From Bradyrhizobium sp. AZCC 2262 (lineage in GTDB: Bacteria; Pseudomonadota; Alphaproteobacteria; Rhizobiales; Xanthobacteraceae): a DNA stretch of 64,000 nucleotides. Location: NCBI RefSeq assembly GCF_036924535.1, contig NZ_JAZHRT010000001.1, forward strand, positions 7,688,001 to 7,752,000, read 5' to 3'. A program made the position numbers and the translations under genes. Below, piece after piece: positions 15,722-27,614 of this stretch; position 1 is the first letter of the stretch; every line of letters begins with the position of its first letter. The notes beneath the pieces were generated by a model. That model was not told the origin of the DNA. It was given only the letters and a program-made list of their open reading frames with translations, and ran no database searches.

Positions 15722-17224
15722 CTACTCCACAAATGCGAGCGGCCGTGCGACAGATTCGAGCGACTTGCGCTCGGCCGCGATGGCATACCGCCACGCGACG
15801 GCGGCGGCCACGATCATCAATGCCGACCCAAACAGGTAGCCGGCGAAGACGCTGTTGCGCGATCCGGTATCGACCAGGGCGCCGAACAACGCCGGTCCCG
15901 CCACGCCGCCGATGCCCGTTCCGATCGCGTAGAACAGCGCAATGGCAAGCGCGCGCACCTCCAGCGGAAATGTCTCGCTGACGGTGAGATAGGCCGCGCT
16001 CGCCGCCGGCGAGGCAAAGAAGAAGATCACCATCCAGGCGATGGTCTGGGTCTGCGCGGTCAGAACGCCGATCGAGAACAGATAGCCCGATAGCGCGAGC
16101 AAGATGCCCGAGACGCCATAGGTCACCGTGATCATCATGCGCCGGCCCAGCGTATCGAACAGCCGGCCAAGCAGCAGCGGCCCGAGGAAGTTTCCGGCCG
16201 CAAACGGCAGGATGTACCAGCCGACATGGTTGGACGGGATGCCGAAGAAATCAGTCAGCACCAGCGCGAAGGTAAAGAAGATCGCGTTGTAGAAGAATGC
16301 CTGTGCGCCCATCAGCACCAATCCGACCATCGAACGCTGCCGGTAGGTCGTGAACAACGTATGCGCTACTTCACCCAGCGGCGTGTGGCTGCGCATCTTC
16401 AGCCTGATCTTCGCGAATACTTCATCGGCCGGATGATCCGGATGCCGCGTCGACAACCTCTCGATGTCGTCGACAATCGCGTGCGCCTCTTCGGGGCGGC
16501 CATGGATCATCAGCCAGCGCGGGCTTTCCGGAATCCACATCCGCATCACAAAGACGATCAGACCGAGAACGGCGCCGATGAAATAGGCCAGCCGCCAGCC
16601 GAGATCCGGAGCCAGCAGTTTTGGATCGAGCAGCACGATGGCAGCGACCGCGCCGATCGCAGCCCCGATCCAGAAGCTGCCGTTGATCACCAGATCAGTC
16701 CAGCCGCGATAGCGCGCCGGCACCAGTTCCTGGATCGTCGAATTGATCGCGGTATATTCGCCGCCGATCCCCGCCCCGGTCAGGAAGCGAAACAGCGCGT
16801 AACTCGCCACGTTCCACGACAGCGCGGTGGCTGCGGTCGCGGTGAGATAGAGCGCGAGCGTGATGAAGAACAGTTTCTTTCGCCCGATCCGGTCGGTCAG
16901 CCAGCCGAACCCAAGCGCGCCGAGCACGGCGCCCGCGAGATAGGCGCTGTTGGCGAGGCCAACATCGAAATTCGAAAATTGCAGCGTCGGGCTCTCTTTC
17001 AGCGCGCCCGACAAGGCGCCCGCAAGCGTGACTTCCAGCCCGTCCAGGATCCAGGTGATGCCGAGCGCGGCCACCACGCGGGTATGAAAGCCGCCCCAGC
17101 GCAAGGAATCGAGTCGCGCAGGGATACTGGTCTCGACGACGCGGTCGTTGTCCTGCTTGGCCGTTGCGGAAATGGACGCACTCTCACCCACCGCCGCACC
17201 GTGCCGTATCGCTTTCGCAACCAT
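15722..17224 (-). CDS. MFS transporter, sugar-porter/metabolite:H+ symporter type
   Basis: A 500-residue inner-membrane transporter of the major facilitator superfamily with about 12 hydrophobic segments. The loop signatures are GWLTDRIGRKK after helix 2 and RFLTGAGIGGEYTAINS for helices 4-5; the corresponding GRLFDTLGRR lies in the second half, and PESPRWL ends the first half. This pattern fits the sugar-porter or aromatic/metabolite symporter branch; the substrate cannot be told. I chose ATG 17224 (MVAKAIRHG); the frame is open further to 17425 with an unlikely N-terminus. The gene is 6 bases upstream of otsB, so its substrate may be linked to trehalose metabolism or osmoadaptation. Confidence 0.85.
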   Translation of the reverse strand: MVAKAIRHGAAVGESASISATAKQDNDRVVETSIPARLDSLRWGGFHTRVVAALGITWILDGLEVTLAGALSGALKESPTLQFSNFDVGLANSAYLAGAVLGALGFGWLTDRIGRKKLFFITLALYLTATAATALSWNVASYALFRFLTGAGIGGEYTAINSTIQELVPARYRGWTDLVINGSFWIGAAIGAVAAIVLLDPKLLAPDLGWRLAYFIGAVLGLIVFVMRMWIPESPRWLMIHGRPEEAHAIVDDIERLSTRHPDHPADEVFAKIRLKMRSHTPLGEVAHTLFTTYRQRSMVGLVLMGAQAFFYNAIFFTFALVLTDFFGIPSNHVGWYILPFAAGNFLGPLLLGRLFDTLGRRMMITVTYGVSGILLALSGYLFSIGVLTAQTQTIAWMVIFFFASPAASAAYLTVSETFPLEVRALAIALFYAIGTGIGGVAGPALFGALVDTGSRNSVFAGYLFGSALMIVAAAVAWRYAIAAERKSLESVARPLAFVE

Positions 17225-17591
17225 CGGATTGGGCCAATGAAAAATTCCCCGGAACGCCCCAGCCCCAGGGTTTTCACGTGAAATTGCGGCAAACATGATG
17301 CCCGCCGCCAAGATAACGCCCTCGGCGGGGTGGGGTTCCGGGGGTCTTGGGAAGCGAAATTGCATAGCTGGCGTCGCGCCCCATCGACAGCAATGACGGG
17401 TAACGGGGCGACATGAGGCCGTCATACCCCGCGAAGGCGGGGGTATTCAGGGCGCCGCGATCTATCGGTTTTATGATCGACGTCTCTGGAATACTGGGTC
17501 ACCGCCTTCGCGGGTGACGACAACTGAAAGTGCGTTCGAGGAACCGAACCATGGGACGACCGTTTTCGGCAAAACAGCAATGGAGCCGACC

Positions 17592-17945
17592 ATGGCTGAA
17601 CGACGGAAGACGACACGCCCACGAAAGACCGCGGCCCGAAAAACCAGCCGCGGGACAACCGCGAAGAAATCCTCGCCGAAGCGATGGTCGCAACGGGTGA
17701 CACGGGAAAGCGATGCGCTCGATCTGAAACGCGGTGTCTTCAAGCTGACCAGCGCGAAGAAAATCGCGGCGTCGCTCAAGCGCTCCGCCGAACATAGCTC
17801 CCGCCGGAAATCGGGCGCTTATCGTTCGGCGCTGTCGATGCTGACCTTCTACATCAACCGCGCCGGCAAGACGTTGCCGAAAACGCAACGCACAAGGCTG
17901 GAGCGCGCGAAAGTCGAGTTGAAGCACCAGTTCGGGAGGGAGTAA
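17592..17945 (+). CDS. DUF3175 family protein
   Basis: A basic protein of 117 residues from ATG 17592 (GGAG lies 6 bases ahead). The Lys/Arg/Thr-rich N-terminus (about 30 residues) resembles histone-like tails and could bind nucleic acid. The remainder fits DUF3175: KRWSQRVTRESDALDLKRGVF followed by KSGAYRSALSMLTFYINRAG and LERAKVELKHQF. The family has no known function. Frames upstream (ATG 17514) would add an unlikely extension. It is convergent with the chemotaxis gene, with a palindromic repeat between them. Confidence 0.8.
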   Translation: MAERRKTTRPRKTAARKTSRGTTAKKSSPKRWSQRVTRESDALDLKRGVFKLTSAKKIAASLKRSAEHSSRRKSGAYRSALSMLTFYINRAGKTLPKTQRTRLERAKVELKHQFGRE

Positions 17946-17950
17946 CACTT

Positions 17951-18070
17951 CGTCGTCCCTGCGAACGCAGGGACCCATACGCCGCGGCCATTGCAAAGGG
18001 CACGCGGACAGTTACGCGCCAAAACAATATTCAGCGGTGGTTATGGGCCCCTGCTTTCGCAGGGGCGACG
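17951..18070. repeat. Palindromic repeat, family A (CGTCGTCCCTGCGAACGCAGG)
   Basis: Two inverted hairpin units about 60 bases apart, GTCGTCCCTGCGAACGCAG...CCCATA and TATGGGCCCCTGC...GACGA. The right unit is slightly diverged. Other copies are at 49915, 57278 and 57721. It lies between the stops of two converging genes, where it can terminate transcription from both sides. Confidence 0.85.
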
Positions 18071-18093
18071 ATGACGATGGAGAGTGACCACAA

Positions 18094-20130
18094 CTACGCC
18101 GCCCGGATATTCGCCATGAAGCGATCAAGCTCTTCGCGGAGCCGCGTGCTTTCGCTCGACAGCGTACGCGCCGAATTCAGCACTTCCTCGGAAGCCGAGC
18201 CGGTTTCGGTTGCGCCGCGATTGACGTGCATGACGTTGGCGGCGGCTTCCTGCGTACCTTGCGCGACGTTTTGCACGCTGCGCGCAATTTCTTGCGTCGC
18301 CGAGCTTTGCTGCTCGACGGCGCTGGCGATCGTCGAGGCAATGTCGGAAATCCTGCCGATGGTGCCGCCGATCTCCTTGATCGCGGCGACCGATTCCTGC
18401 GTCGCGCCCTGCATGCCCGAGATGTGATTGGAAATCTCGTCGGTCGCTTTCGCCGTCTGGCTGGCGAGCGATTTCACCTCCGACGCCACTACCGCAAAGC
18501 CGCGGCCGGCATCGCCCGCGCGGGCGGCCTCGATGGTGGCGTTCAGCGCCAGCAGATTGGTCTGCTCGGCAATCGCCGTGATCAGCTTGACGACGTCGCC
18601 GATCTCCTGCGCGGCACGCGACAGTTTTCCGATCCGCCCGTCGGTCTGTTCGGCCTGGCGCACCGCGGCCTCCGCGATCTCACTGCTTTCCTTGACGCGC
18701 CGCCCGATCTCATCGACGGACGCCGACAATTCCTCGGTCGCTGATGCCACCGATTGCATGTTGGTGGAGGCTTCTTCCGAGGCGCCAGCAACCTGGCTGG
18801 ACAGGCTCTGGGTGGTTTCAGCCGTCCGCGTCAACGTGCCTGCGGCGGCTTCAAGCTGCACGGCCGACGACGATACGTTGGCGACGATGGCACCGACCGC
18901 GGTCTCAAATTCATCGGCGAAACGAATGAGTTCGGCGCGGCGCGCTTCGCTCGCGGCCTTGTTCTGCGCTTCCTGGGTAGCGGCGTCGCGCTCGGCCCGA
19001 GCGATGGCCTGCACCTTGAACTCCTCGACCGCGCTTGCCATCTCGCCGAGTTCGTCCCTGCGGCCGAGGCCGGGCAGCACGACTTCGAAATTGCCGGCGG
19101 CGAGTTTGCGCATCGCGCTGCACATCGCGGTCATCGGCCGGGAAATGCCCTTGCCGAGGAAGAAGGCCCAGACACAGCCGAGCAGGAAGCCGCCGGCGGC
19201 GAGGATCAGTATCAGCCGTTCGGTCTCACCGATGGTCGCGTCCGACTCGGCTTCGAGCCGTTTCTGATCGGCGAGCAGGTCCGACTTCATCACGCCCGAG
19301 CCCTTGTTGATGGCGGCGGCCGACTCCGTCATTTCCAGCGTCAGCTCTTCGATCTCCTTGGAATTATCGACCAGCTTGGCGAGCGACTGCCGGTATTCCT
19401 CCAGCATTCCCGAGACTTCCTTGATCCCCTCCAGGATCTTTGCGTTAGTCGACGAAATCGCCTTCAGCGAGTTCTCGACGAATTTCAGGCGCGCCAGCGC
19501 ACTGGCTGCGACCGTCTTGTCCGAATTGACCACGAACGTATTGGCGAGCGCCGTCACCGCCTGAAACTGCTCGGTTACCTTCTTCGCGCCGAGCGTGATC
19601 ACCGGCATTTCGTCGTCTTCGGCATTGCTCGGGAGATCGTCGAGCTTGTAGCGCAGCGAGTTGCCGGTGCGCATAAGCTGGTTTTGCGCGATGCGCGTGC
19701 TCTCGTCCTTGACCTTGAGGATGTCGGCGAAAATCTTGGTGAAGGTGCGGAATTCCCGCTCCAGTTTGACGATCTGCTCGAGCCGTGTCGGGTTGGTGGT
19801 TCCCTTCATCGAGGTCGTGATCGCTTCCTTCAGGCCGGCTTCCGCGGCCAGCGCCGCCTTGCCGTCCTCTTCCTTTCCGGTGGCCACGAAATAGCGGGCG
19901 AGCGAGCGATAGGAGATCAGTTCGCGATCGATGTCGCGCGACAGATCCGCCTCCTGCACGCTGCGCCGGTAGGAATCCACGCCATCAGAAACACGCTCGA
20001 ATCCGAGATAGGCAAAACCCATGCTGGCGGCCGAAATCGCCAGCACGACGGCAAAACCGAGCATGATCTTGGCGCGGAACCGCAGGGTTGGGAGCTTGAA
20101 AGACGAGCCGCTTCGCTTCAGAAATCGCAC
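18094..20130 (-). CDS. Methyl-accepting chemotaxis protein
   Basis: A transmembrane chemoreceptor of about 678 residues. From GTG 20130 (preceded by GGGGGGATGAC) it has a first membrane helix ([19 protein letters not shown]), a periplasmic region of about 260 residues predicted to be mostly helical (four-helix or helical-bimodular type), and a second membrane helix ([20 protein letters not shown]). A HAMP domain and a long signalling coiled coil follow, with the hairpin tip [19 protein letters not shown]. No CheR-binding pentapeptide is seen at the C-terminus. It relays an external or internal stimulus to CheA/CheW. It stands alone, so it must feed into a chemotaxis operon elsewhere. The ligand cannot be predicted. 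Confidence 0.94.
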   Translation of the reverse strand: MRFLKRSGSSFKLPTLRFRAKIMLGFAVVLAISAASMGFAYLGFERVSDGVDSYRRSVQEADLSRDIDRELISYRSLARYFVATGKEEDGKAALAAEAGLKEAITTSMKGTTNPTRLEQIVKLEREFRTFTKIFADILKVKDESTRIAQNQLMRTGNSLRYKLDDLPSNAEDDEMPVITLGAKKVTEQFQAVTALANTFVVNSDKTVAASALARLKFVENSLKAISSTNAKILEGIKEVSGMLEEYRQSLAKLVDNSKEIEELTLEMTESAAAINKGSGVMKSDLLADQKRLEAESDATIGETERLILILAAGGFLLGCVWAFFLGKGISRPMTAMCSAMRKLAAGNFEVVLPGLGRRDELGEMASAVEEFKVQAIARAERDAATQEAQNKAASEARRAELIRFADEFETAVGAIVANVSSSAVQLEAAAGTLTRTAETTQSLSSQVAGASEEASTNMQSVASATEELSASVDEIGRRVKESSEIAEAAVRQAEQTDGRIGKLSRAAQEIGDVVKLITAIAEQTNLLALNATIEAARAGDAGRGFAVVASEVKSLASQTAKATDEISNHISGMQGATQESVAAIKEIGGTIGRISDIASTIASAVEQQSSATQEIARSVQNVAQGTQEAAANVMHVNRGATETGSASEEVLNSARTLSSESTRLREELDRFMANIRAA

Positions 20131-20596
20131 GTCATCCCCCCGTTTTCGTTCTGAAAAGCAGGCATCGGGAGGCCCAGCCCCCAATCCGGTGCGCAAACTT
20201 AAGGCAGAATGGATAAAGGTACGTAAATCCGGGCAAAAGCTGCAACGAGATTAGAGTCGGACCGCTCGGACCCCGTCCGAGGGCAGGGCATCTCGCTGTT
20301 GCGATGGCACCTCCCAACGTGCCGCGTGATCCGTCACCCTGAGGCGGCCGCGCGCAGCGCGGCCCTCGAAGGGCGACGGCCACCAGCGGGGCCGCTCATC
20401 CTTCGAGGCTCGCTTCGCTCGCACCTCCAGCGACAACGGCGAAGCCGTTGCGCGGGGATGACGGAGATAGCGCGGGCGCTTGGCGCGCTTCTCGCGAATG
20501 CCATCACAATGGCAGGGGCGACCAAAATCCTAGTTGCAAGTTCCCTCGCCGCTGTTTCTAATTGGAATAATTACAAAACATCGGGAGGTACCACGC
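20131..20596. other. Intergenic region between divergent MCP and hydroxylase genes
   Basis: About 465 bases that carry the upstream regions of both flanking genes and, at 20327-20464, a copy of the family B repeat. A GGGAGGT ribosome site for the small hydroxylase subunit is at 20583-20589. No gene seen. Confidence 0.5.
20327..20464. repeat. Palindromic repeat, family B (GTGATCCGTCACCCTGAGG)
   Basis: Begins GTGATCCGTCACCCTGAGG, contains GCCCTCGAAGGGC and CATCCTTCGAGGCTCG, and ends near GGGATGACGG. It can fold into a long imperfect hairpin. Related copies are at 27399-27508 and 52297-52428. Confidence 0.8.
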
Positions 20597-21082
20597 GTGT
20601 CTACAGTCAAACTGACCGTGAACGGCAAGGCCGTCTCGGCTGAAGTCGAAGACCGGACCCTTCTCGTCCATCTCCTGCGCGAAAATCTGAACCTGACCGG
20701 TACCCATGTCGGCTGCGACACCAGCCAATGCGGCGCCTGCGTCGTCCATATCGATGGCCGGGCGGTAAAGTCCTGCACCGTCCTCGCCGGCCAGGCCGCG
20801 GGCTCGAACGTCACCACCATCGAGGGCATCGCAAAAGGCGACGAACTGCACCCGATGCAGGCGGCGTTCCGCGACAATCACGGCCTGCAGTGCGGTTACT
20901 GCACCCCGGGCATGATCATGTCGGCGATCGATATTGTGCATCGCCATAGCGGCAACCTCGACGAGGCGACCGTCAGGCACGAACTCGAAGGCAACATCTG
21001 CCGCTGCACCGGTTACCACAACATCGTCAAATCGGTACTCGATGCGGCCGGCCGTATGAAGGTTTCGCAGGCAGCGGAATAG
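20597..21082 (+). CDS. Molybdenum hydroxylase, small [2Fe-2S] subunit (CoxS-like)
   Basis: A 161-residue iron-sulfur subunit of a xanthine-oxidase-family enzyme. The plant-ferredoxin-type cluster ligands are in [10 protein letters not shown] plus a later Cys (VKSC). The second [2Fe-2S] cluster ligands are in CGYCTPGM and GNICRCTGY. It passes electrons from the molybdenum centre to the FAD subunit. The start is GTG 20597 with GGGAGGT 8 bases ahead; an upstream ATG at 20534 would add an unlikely tail. It is first of three genes in the order small-large-medium, 85 bases before the large subunit. The substrate is set by the large subunit, which is form II. Confidence 0.93.
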   Translation: MSTVKLTVNGKAVSAEVEDRTLLVHLLRENLNLTGTHVGCDTSQCGACVVHIDGRAVKSCTVLAGQAAGSNVTTIEGIAKGDELHPMQAAFRDNHGLQCGYCTPGMIMSAIDIVHRHSGNLDEATVRHELEGNICRCTGYHNIVKSVLDAAGRMKVSQAAE

Positions 21083-21167
21083 AAGCCGCAGGCCAGCATT
21101 TTTCGAATTAGAGACCGCGTTTCGATGGAAATGGCGGAAACAATAACTCCGGTCGGGAGGACAGGAC

Positions 21168-23507
<2,340 letters not shown>

Positions 23508-23521
23508 GAGGGAGAAGCATC

Positions 23522-24322
23522 ATGTACCAGACAACCTATCATCGCCCCTCTTCGATCGACGAAGCAGCAAGCCTGTTCGCCAAGGGCTCGGACGCAAAAT
23601 ATCTGGCCGGCGGCCACACCCTGATCCCGGTAATGAAACAGCGGCTGGCCTCGCCATCCGACGTCATCGACCTCGGCAAGATCAAGGAGCTGATCGGCAT
23701 CGAGCCGAGCGGCGACGGAATAGTAATCAAGGCGGCGACGACCCATTACGACGTGGCCACCAGCGACACTGTTAAAAAGGCGATCCCGGCGCTTTCTTAC
23801 CTCGCCTCACTGATCGGCGATCCGGCCGTGCGGCATCGCGGCACCATCGGCGGCTCACTCGCCAACAACGATCCCGCGGCCGATTATCCGGCGGCGGTGC
23901 TGGCGCTCGGCGCCACCGTGAAGACCAACAAGCGTTCGATATCGGCGGATGATTTCTTCAAGGGCCTGTTCACGACGGCACTTGAGGACGGCGAAATCAT
24001 CACCGCCGTGTCGTTCCCGGTTCAGGCCAAAGCGGGCTATTCGAAGTTCAACCATCCGGCGTCGCGCTTCGCCCTGACCGGCGTGTTCGTCGCCAGGACA
24101 CCGGGAGGTGACGTCCGCGTCGCCGCCACCGGCGCGTCACAGAACGGCGTGATGCGGGTGTCCGCGATCGAGGCCGCGCTCAAGGCCAACTGGTCGGCAG
24201 GCGCGATCGACGGCGTCACTATTTCCGCCGCTGGCCTGATGAGCGATATTCACGGAACATCGGACTATCGCGCCAACCTGATCAAGGTGATGGCGCAGCG
24301 CGCGGTGACCGCCGCGGGCTGA
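23522..24322 (+). CDS. Molybdenum hydroxylase, medium FAD subunit (CoxM-like)
   Basis: A 266-residue flavoprotein subunit. FAD-binding signatures are YLAGGHTLIPVMK near the N-terminus and GTIGGSLANNDPAAD in the middle, both typical of CoxM/CutM. It receives electrons from the small subunit and passes them to a quinone or other acceptor. ATG 23522 follows GAGAGGGAGAAGC, a good ribosome site, 14 bases after the large-subunit stop. The gene ends just before a strong terminator hairpin at 24346, so the three genes form a closed transcription unit without the maturation genes usually needed for form I enzymes. Confidence 0.93.
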   Translation: MYQTTYHRPSSIDEAASLFAKGSDAKYLAGGHTLIPVMKQRLASPSDVIDLGKIKELIGIEPSGDGIVIKAATTHYDVATSDTVKKAIPALSYLASLIGDPAVRHRGTIGGSLANNDPAADYPAAVLALGATVKTNKRSISADDFFKGLFTTALEDGEIITAVSFPVQAKAGYSKFNHPASRFALTGVFVARTPGGDVRVAATGASQNGVMRVSAIEAALKANWSAGAIDGVTISAAGLMSDIHGTSDYRANLIKVMAQRAVTAAG

Positions 24323-24345
24323 TAGCGCCTGAACACAACTTTCAC

Positions 24346-24385
24346 GAAAGCGGCGCGCAGCGATGCGCGCCGCTTTCTTATTTTG
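24346..24385 (+). terminator. Rho-independent terminator after the hydroxylase operon
   Basis: GAAAGCGGCGCGCA (24346-24359) pairs with TGCGCGCCGCTTTC (24364-24377) to give a 14-bp stem and a 4-nt loop, followed by a T-rich tail (TTATTTT). Confidence 0.85.
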
Positions 24386-24482
24386 GTTCGATTCTCGGCA
24401 AAAGAGCTTGCCATGGCCTCGCATCGGCGGGACAATTTAGCTAATCAACTAATTAAGACGTCCCCCTTGGGAGAGAAAAAAC

Positions 24483-25589
24483 GTGCTCGACAAACCAGCC
24501 GCCCAATCCGCTGCCCGCACCTCCGGCCCGCTCGCCGACTTCCGCATCGTCGAATTCGCCGGCATCGGTCCCGGTCCCTTCGCCTGCATGCTGCTGGCGG
24601 ATATGGGCGCCGAGGTCGTTACGCTCGACCGCATCGGCGCCGGCAAGAACCTGAAGGCGGTCGCGGTGCGCGGCCGCAAGGTCATCGAGCTTGATCTGAA
24701 GGATAAAGCCGCCATCGCGCAGGTCCTCGACCTGCTCGCCGGCGCAGACGCACTGATCGAGGGGTTCCGCCCCGGTGTGATGGAACGTCTCGGCCTCGGC
24801 CCGGACGTCGTGCTCGCGCGCAACCCGAAGCTGGTCTATGGCCGCATGACGGGCTGGGGTCAGGAAGGCCCGCTGGCGAACGCCGCCGGCCACGACATCA
24901 ACTACATCTCGATAACCGGCGCACTCGCCGCGATCGGGACGAAGGAAAAACCGGTGCCGCCGCTCAACCTGGTCGGCGATTTCGGCGGCGGTGCGCTTTA
25001 CCTCGTGGTCGGCGTGCTTGCCGCTATGCTGGAAGCCTCAAGGTCGGGCAAGGGCCAGGTGGTGGACACCGCGATGTGCGACGGCGCCGCGTCGCTGATG
25101 TCGATGTTCTTCGATATGAGCGCGATGGGACGCTGGACCGAAGGACGCGACCAGAACTTCCTCGACGGCGGCGCGCATTTCTACGGCGTCTATGAGTGCT
25201 CCTGTGGCAACTTCATTTCGATCGGTTCGATCGAGCCGCAGTTCTACGCGCTGCTGCGCAAACATGCCGACCTGACCGACGCTGATTTCGATGCGCAGAT
25301 GGACCGCAAGGCCTGGCCCGCGCTGAAGGAAAAGCTGACAAAAGTGTTCAAGAGTAAGACCCGTGAGGATTGGTGCAAGATCATGGAAGGCACCGACATC
25401 TGCTTCGCGCCGATTCTGACCATGGCGGAAGCGCCAAAACACCCGCACATGGCGGCGCGCAAGGTGTTCGTCGAGCGGCATGGCGTGACCCAACCTGCGC
25501 CCGCGCCGCGTTTCTCGCGCACGCCGTCAGCGATCCGCGAGCCAGAGGTGGCCAAGATCGCCGATGTAACTAGCGCGTGGAAGAGATAA
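24483..25589 (+). CDS. Alpha-methylacyl-CoA racemase-like CoA-transferase family III protein
   Basis: A 368-residue cytoplasmic enzyme of CoA-transferase family III. The motif [20 protein letters not shown] with the His of GHDINYIS, and the Asp in VGDFGGG, match the catalytic pair of alpha-methylacyl-CoA racemase, which inverts 2-methyl-branched acyl-CoA thioesters. A true CoA-transferase would use a catalytic Asp instead. GTG 24483 is the start, with GGGAGAG upstream. The terminator at 24346 separates it from the hydroxylase operon, so co-transcription is unlikely. The function may be in branched-chain or isoprenoid acyl-CoA breakdown. The substrate is not known. Confidence 0.87.
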   Translation: MLDKPAAQSAARTSGPLADFRIVEFAGIGPGPFACMLLADMGAEVVTLDRIGAGKNLKAVAVRGRKVIELDLKDKAAIAQVLDLLAGADALIEGFRPGVMERLGLGPDVVLARNPKLVYGRMTGWGQEGPLANAAGHDINYISITGALAAIGTKEKPVPPLNLVGDFGGGALYLVVGVLAAMLEASRSGKGQVVDTAMCDGAASLMSMFFDMSAMGRWTEGRDQNFLDGGAHFYGVYECSCGNFISIGSIEPQFYALLRKHADLTDADFDAQMDRKAWPALKEKLTKVFKSKTREDWCKIMEGTDICFAPILTMAEAPKHPHMAARKVFVERHGVTQPAPAPRFSRTPSAIREPEVAKIADVTSAWKR

Positions 25590-25672
25590 CCGTCATTCCG
25601 GGATGGTCCGAAGGACCAGACCCGGAATCTCGAGATTCCGGGTTCGCGCTAACGCGCGCCCCGGAATGACGG
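25590..25672. repeat. Palindromic repeat, family C (CGTCATTCCGGGATGGTCCG)
   Basis: CGTCATTCCGGG...CCCGGAATGACG with an inner perfect palindrome CCCGGAATCTCGAGATTCCGG. It separates two converging genes. A second copy is at 29338-29419. Confidence 0.85.
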
Positions 25673-25673
25673 A

Positions 25674-26792
25674 TCAGGCCGCGTTACCGACCTTCAACAC
25701 GCCCCTGCGAATCTGATCCTCCTCGATCGATTCGAACAGCGCCTTGAAATTGCCCTCGCCGAACCCGTCGTCGCCCTTGCGCTGGATGAATTCGAAGAAG
25801 ATCGGTCCGATCGCGTTCGCCGAAAAAATCTGCAGCAGCACCTTGGTGTGGCCGCCTTCGACCACGCCCTCACCGTCGATCAGGATGCCGTTGCGCTGCA
25901 GGCGAACGACGTCCTCGCCGTGCCGCGGCAGGCGCGTGTCGATCTTCTCGAAATAGGTATCCGGCGGTGACGGCATGAACGGCAATCCTGCCTCTCGCAG
26001 CCGCTCGACGGTGACGTGGATGTCCCGCGCGCCACAGGCGATGTGCTGGATGCCCTCGCCGCGATAGATGTTGAGATATTCCTCGATCTGTCCGGAATCG
26101 CCGGCGTCCTCGTTGATCGGGATCCGGATCTTGCCGTCCGGGCTGGTCAGGGCGCGGGAGAACAGGCCGGACGCGCGGCCCTCGATGTCGAAAAAACGGA
26201 TCTGGCGGAAGTTGAACAGCTTTTCGTAGAAGCCGGTCCAGACATCCATGCGGCCGCGATGGACGTTGTGGGTGAGGTGATCGATGTAATAGAGCCCGGC
26301 GCCAGCGGGGCGCGGGTCCTTTGCGCCAAGCCATTCGAACTCGAGGTCATAGGCCGATCCCTTGGCGCCGTAACGATCGACGAAATAGAGCACGCTGCCG
26401 CCGATACCCTTGATGGCGGGAACGTCGAGCGTCTTCTGCGCCGAAGACACATCCGCCGGCTCCGCACCAAGCGAGAGTGCCCTCTCATAGGCCAGCTTCG
26501 CATCGACCACGCGAAACGCCATCGACGGCGCGCAGGGCCCGTGCGCGGCGACGAAGCCGTGGCCGTGGGTACCAGACTCCTCGTTGACGAGATAATTGAT
26601 ATCGCCCTGGCGGTAGACCGTGATCTTCTTGGTCTTGTGCCGGGCGACCGGCGCGTAGCCCATCAGCTTGAACAGCGCGTGCAACTCTTCAGGCTTCGGG
26701 TGCGCGTATTCGACGAACTCAAAGCCGTCGGTGCCCATCGGATTGTCGGCGCTGATGGTGGCGGCTGGTGCGTCGTGCGGAAACGGACCCAT
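25674..26792 (-). CDS. hppD: 4-hydroxyphenylpyruvate dioxygenase
   Basis: A 372-residue non-haem Fe(II) enzyme that converts 4-hydroxyphenylpyruvate, made from tyrosine, into homogentisate. The iron ligands are visible: His in IDHLTHNVHRG, His in IQHIACGARDI, and Glu in PIFFEFIQRKG. The C-terminal helix FKALFESIEEDQIRRG is the gating segment of the family. ATG 26792 has GGGAGA upstream. It is transcribed divergently from an Lrp/AsnC regulator 122 bases away, and supplies homogentisate to the hmgA/fahA operon 3 kb away. The upstream minus-strand region contains TTGACT and TTGACA boxes. Confidence 0.97.
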   Translation of the reverse strand: MGPFPHDAPAATISADNPMGTDGFEFVEYAHPKPEELHALFKLMGYAPVARHKTKKITVYRQGDINYLVNEESGTHGHGFVAAHGPCAPSMAFRVVDAKLAYERALSLGAEPADVSSAQKTLDVPAIKGIGGSVLYFVDRYGAKGSAYDLEFEWLGAKDPRPAGAGLYYIDHLTHNVHRGRMDVWTGFYEKLFNFRQIRFFDIEGRASGLFSRALTSPDGKIRIPINEDAGDSGQIEEYLNIYRGEGIQHIACGARDIHVTVERLREAGLPFMPSPPDTYFEKIDTRLPRHGEDVVRLQRNGILIDGEGVVEGGHTKVLLQIFSANAIGPIFFEFIQRKGDDGFGEGNFKALFESIEEDQIRRGVLKVGNAA

Positions 26793-26844
26793 GGCGAAAT
26801 CTCCCGAAAATTGACCTTGTCAATATCAGTCAAATCGGACGCAA

Positions 26845-26862
26845 GGTGCATGCAAATGCACC
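26845..26862. promoter_or_regulatory. Dyad in the hppD-lrp divergent promoter
   Basis: GGTGCA (26845-26850) and TGCACC (26857-26862) with a 6-bp spacer form a perfect inverted repeat. A TATAAT box follows at 26873-26878, 37 bases before the regulator start, and a partial copy (GTGCATG) lies at 26890. It is a likely Lrp/AsnC operator. Confidence 0.55.
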
Positions 26863-26914
26863 CGAATTCGGCTATAATGACGCACACTTTGTGCATGAAA
26901 CAGGCATTTTACGC

Positions 26915-27400
26915 ATGATCTCGGTGGACACCTTCGACCTCAAAATGCTGGCCGCGTTGCAGGACGACGGCCGCCTGACCAACCAGCAGCTCGCTGATCT
27001 CGTGGGCCTGTCGGCCTCGCAATGCTCGCGGCGGCGGATGCGGCTGGAGGAGGAGAAGGTGATCGCGGGCTACCACGCCGACCTCGCTGGCGAGGCGCTC
27101 GGCTTCAACCTGATCGCCTTCATCCACATCACGCTGGCGACGCATTCGCCCGACAACGCCAAGAAATTCCGTGAACTGGTCAACCGCGTCGACGATATCC
27201 AGGAAGCGTACTCGCTGACCGGCGATGCGGATTATGTCTTGAAGGTGGTGCTGCGCGACCTCAAGAACCTCTCCAGCCTCGTCAACGACGTGCTGATGCC
27301 GCACCAGAGCGTCGCCCATGTGCGCTCGTCAATCGTGCTGGACCGGTTGAAGGAGCGCGCGAGGTTGCCGCTGAAGGAGATGAAGCGTCAGGATTCGTGA
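26915..27400 (+). CDS. Lrp/AsnC family transcriptional regulator
   Basis: A 161-residue regulator. An N-terminal winged helix-turn-helix (LQDDGRLTNQQLADLVGLSA and CSRRRMRLEEEKVI) is joined to a C-terminal RAM domain (FIHITLATHSPDNAKKFREL to DADYVLKVVL) that binds an amino acid or related effector and drives oligomer formation. ATG 26915 gives the usual family length; the frame is open upstream but without family sequence. Placed back to back with hppD, it most likely controls tyrosine breakdown in response to an aromatic amino acid. That role is an inference from position. Confidence 0.93.
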   Translation: MISVDTFDLKMLAALQDDGRLTNQQLADLVGLSASQCSRRRMRLEEEKVIAGYHADLAGEALGFNLIAFIHITLATHSPDNAKKFRELVNRVDDIQEAYSLTGDADYVLKVVLRDLKNLSSLVNDVLMPHQSVAHVRSSIVLDRLKERARLPLKEMKRQDS

Positions 27401-27508
27401 TCCGTCATCCTGAGGTGCGAGCGGAGCGAGCCTCGAAGGATGAACGGCCCGTGGCCGTCGCCCTTCGAGGGCCGCGCTGCGCACGGCCACCTCAGGGTGA
27501 CGGATCAC
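27399..27508. repeat. Palindromic repeat, family B
   Basis: GTGATCCGTCATCCTGAGG...CCTCAGGGTGACGGATCAC, inverted halves with CCTTCGAGGG in the middle. Related to the copies at 20327 and 52297. Confidence 0.85.
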
Positions 27509-27614
27509 TGACTTCGTCGAAATCCGGTGCATGGCCCAAACCGAGGGAAATCCGCCATTCGCGTTTCCCGTTCGATTTGCCATGATAGACTGAAACGCAT
27601 CACGCGAGGCGACG

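Noticed and set aside
17951..18070. Possible CRISPR array in the regularly repeated palindromes
   Set aside because: The repeats are inverted hairpin pairs scattered between genes, with no series of direct repeats and spacers and no cas genes.
18754..20154. 466-codon antisense frame opposite the chemotaxis gene
   Set aside because: Same reason: low-complexity Arg/Gly/His content and a clear gene on the other strand.
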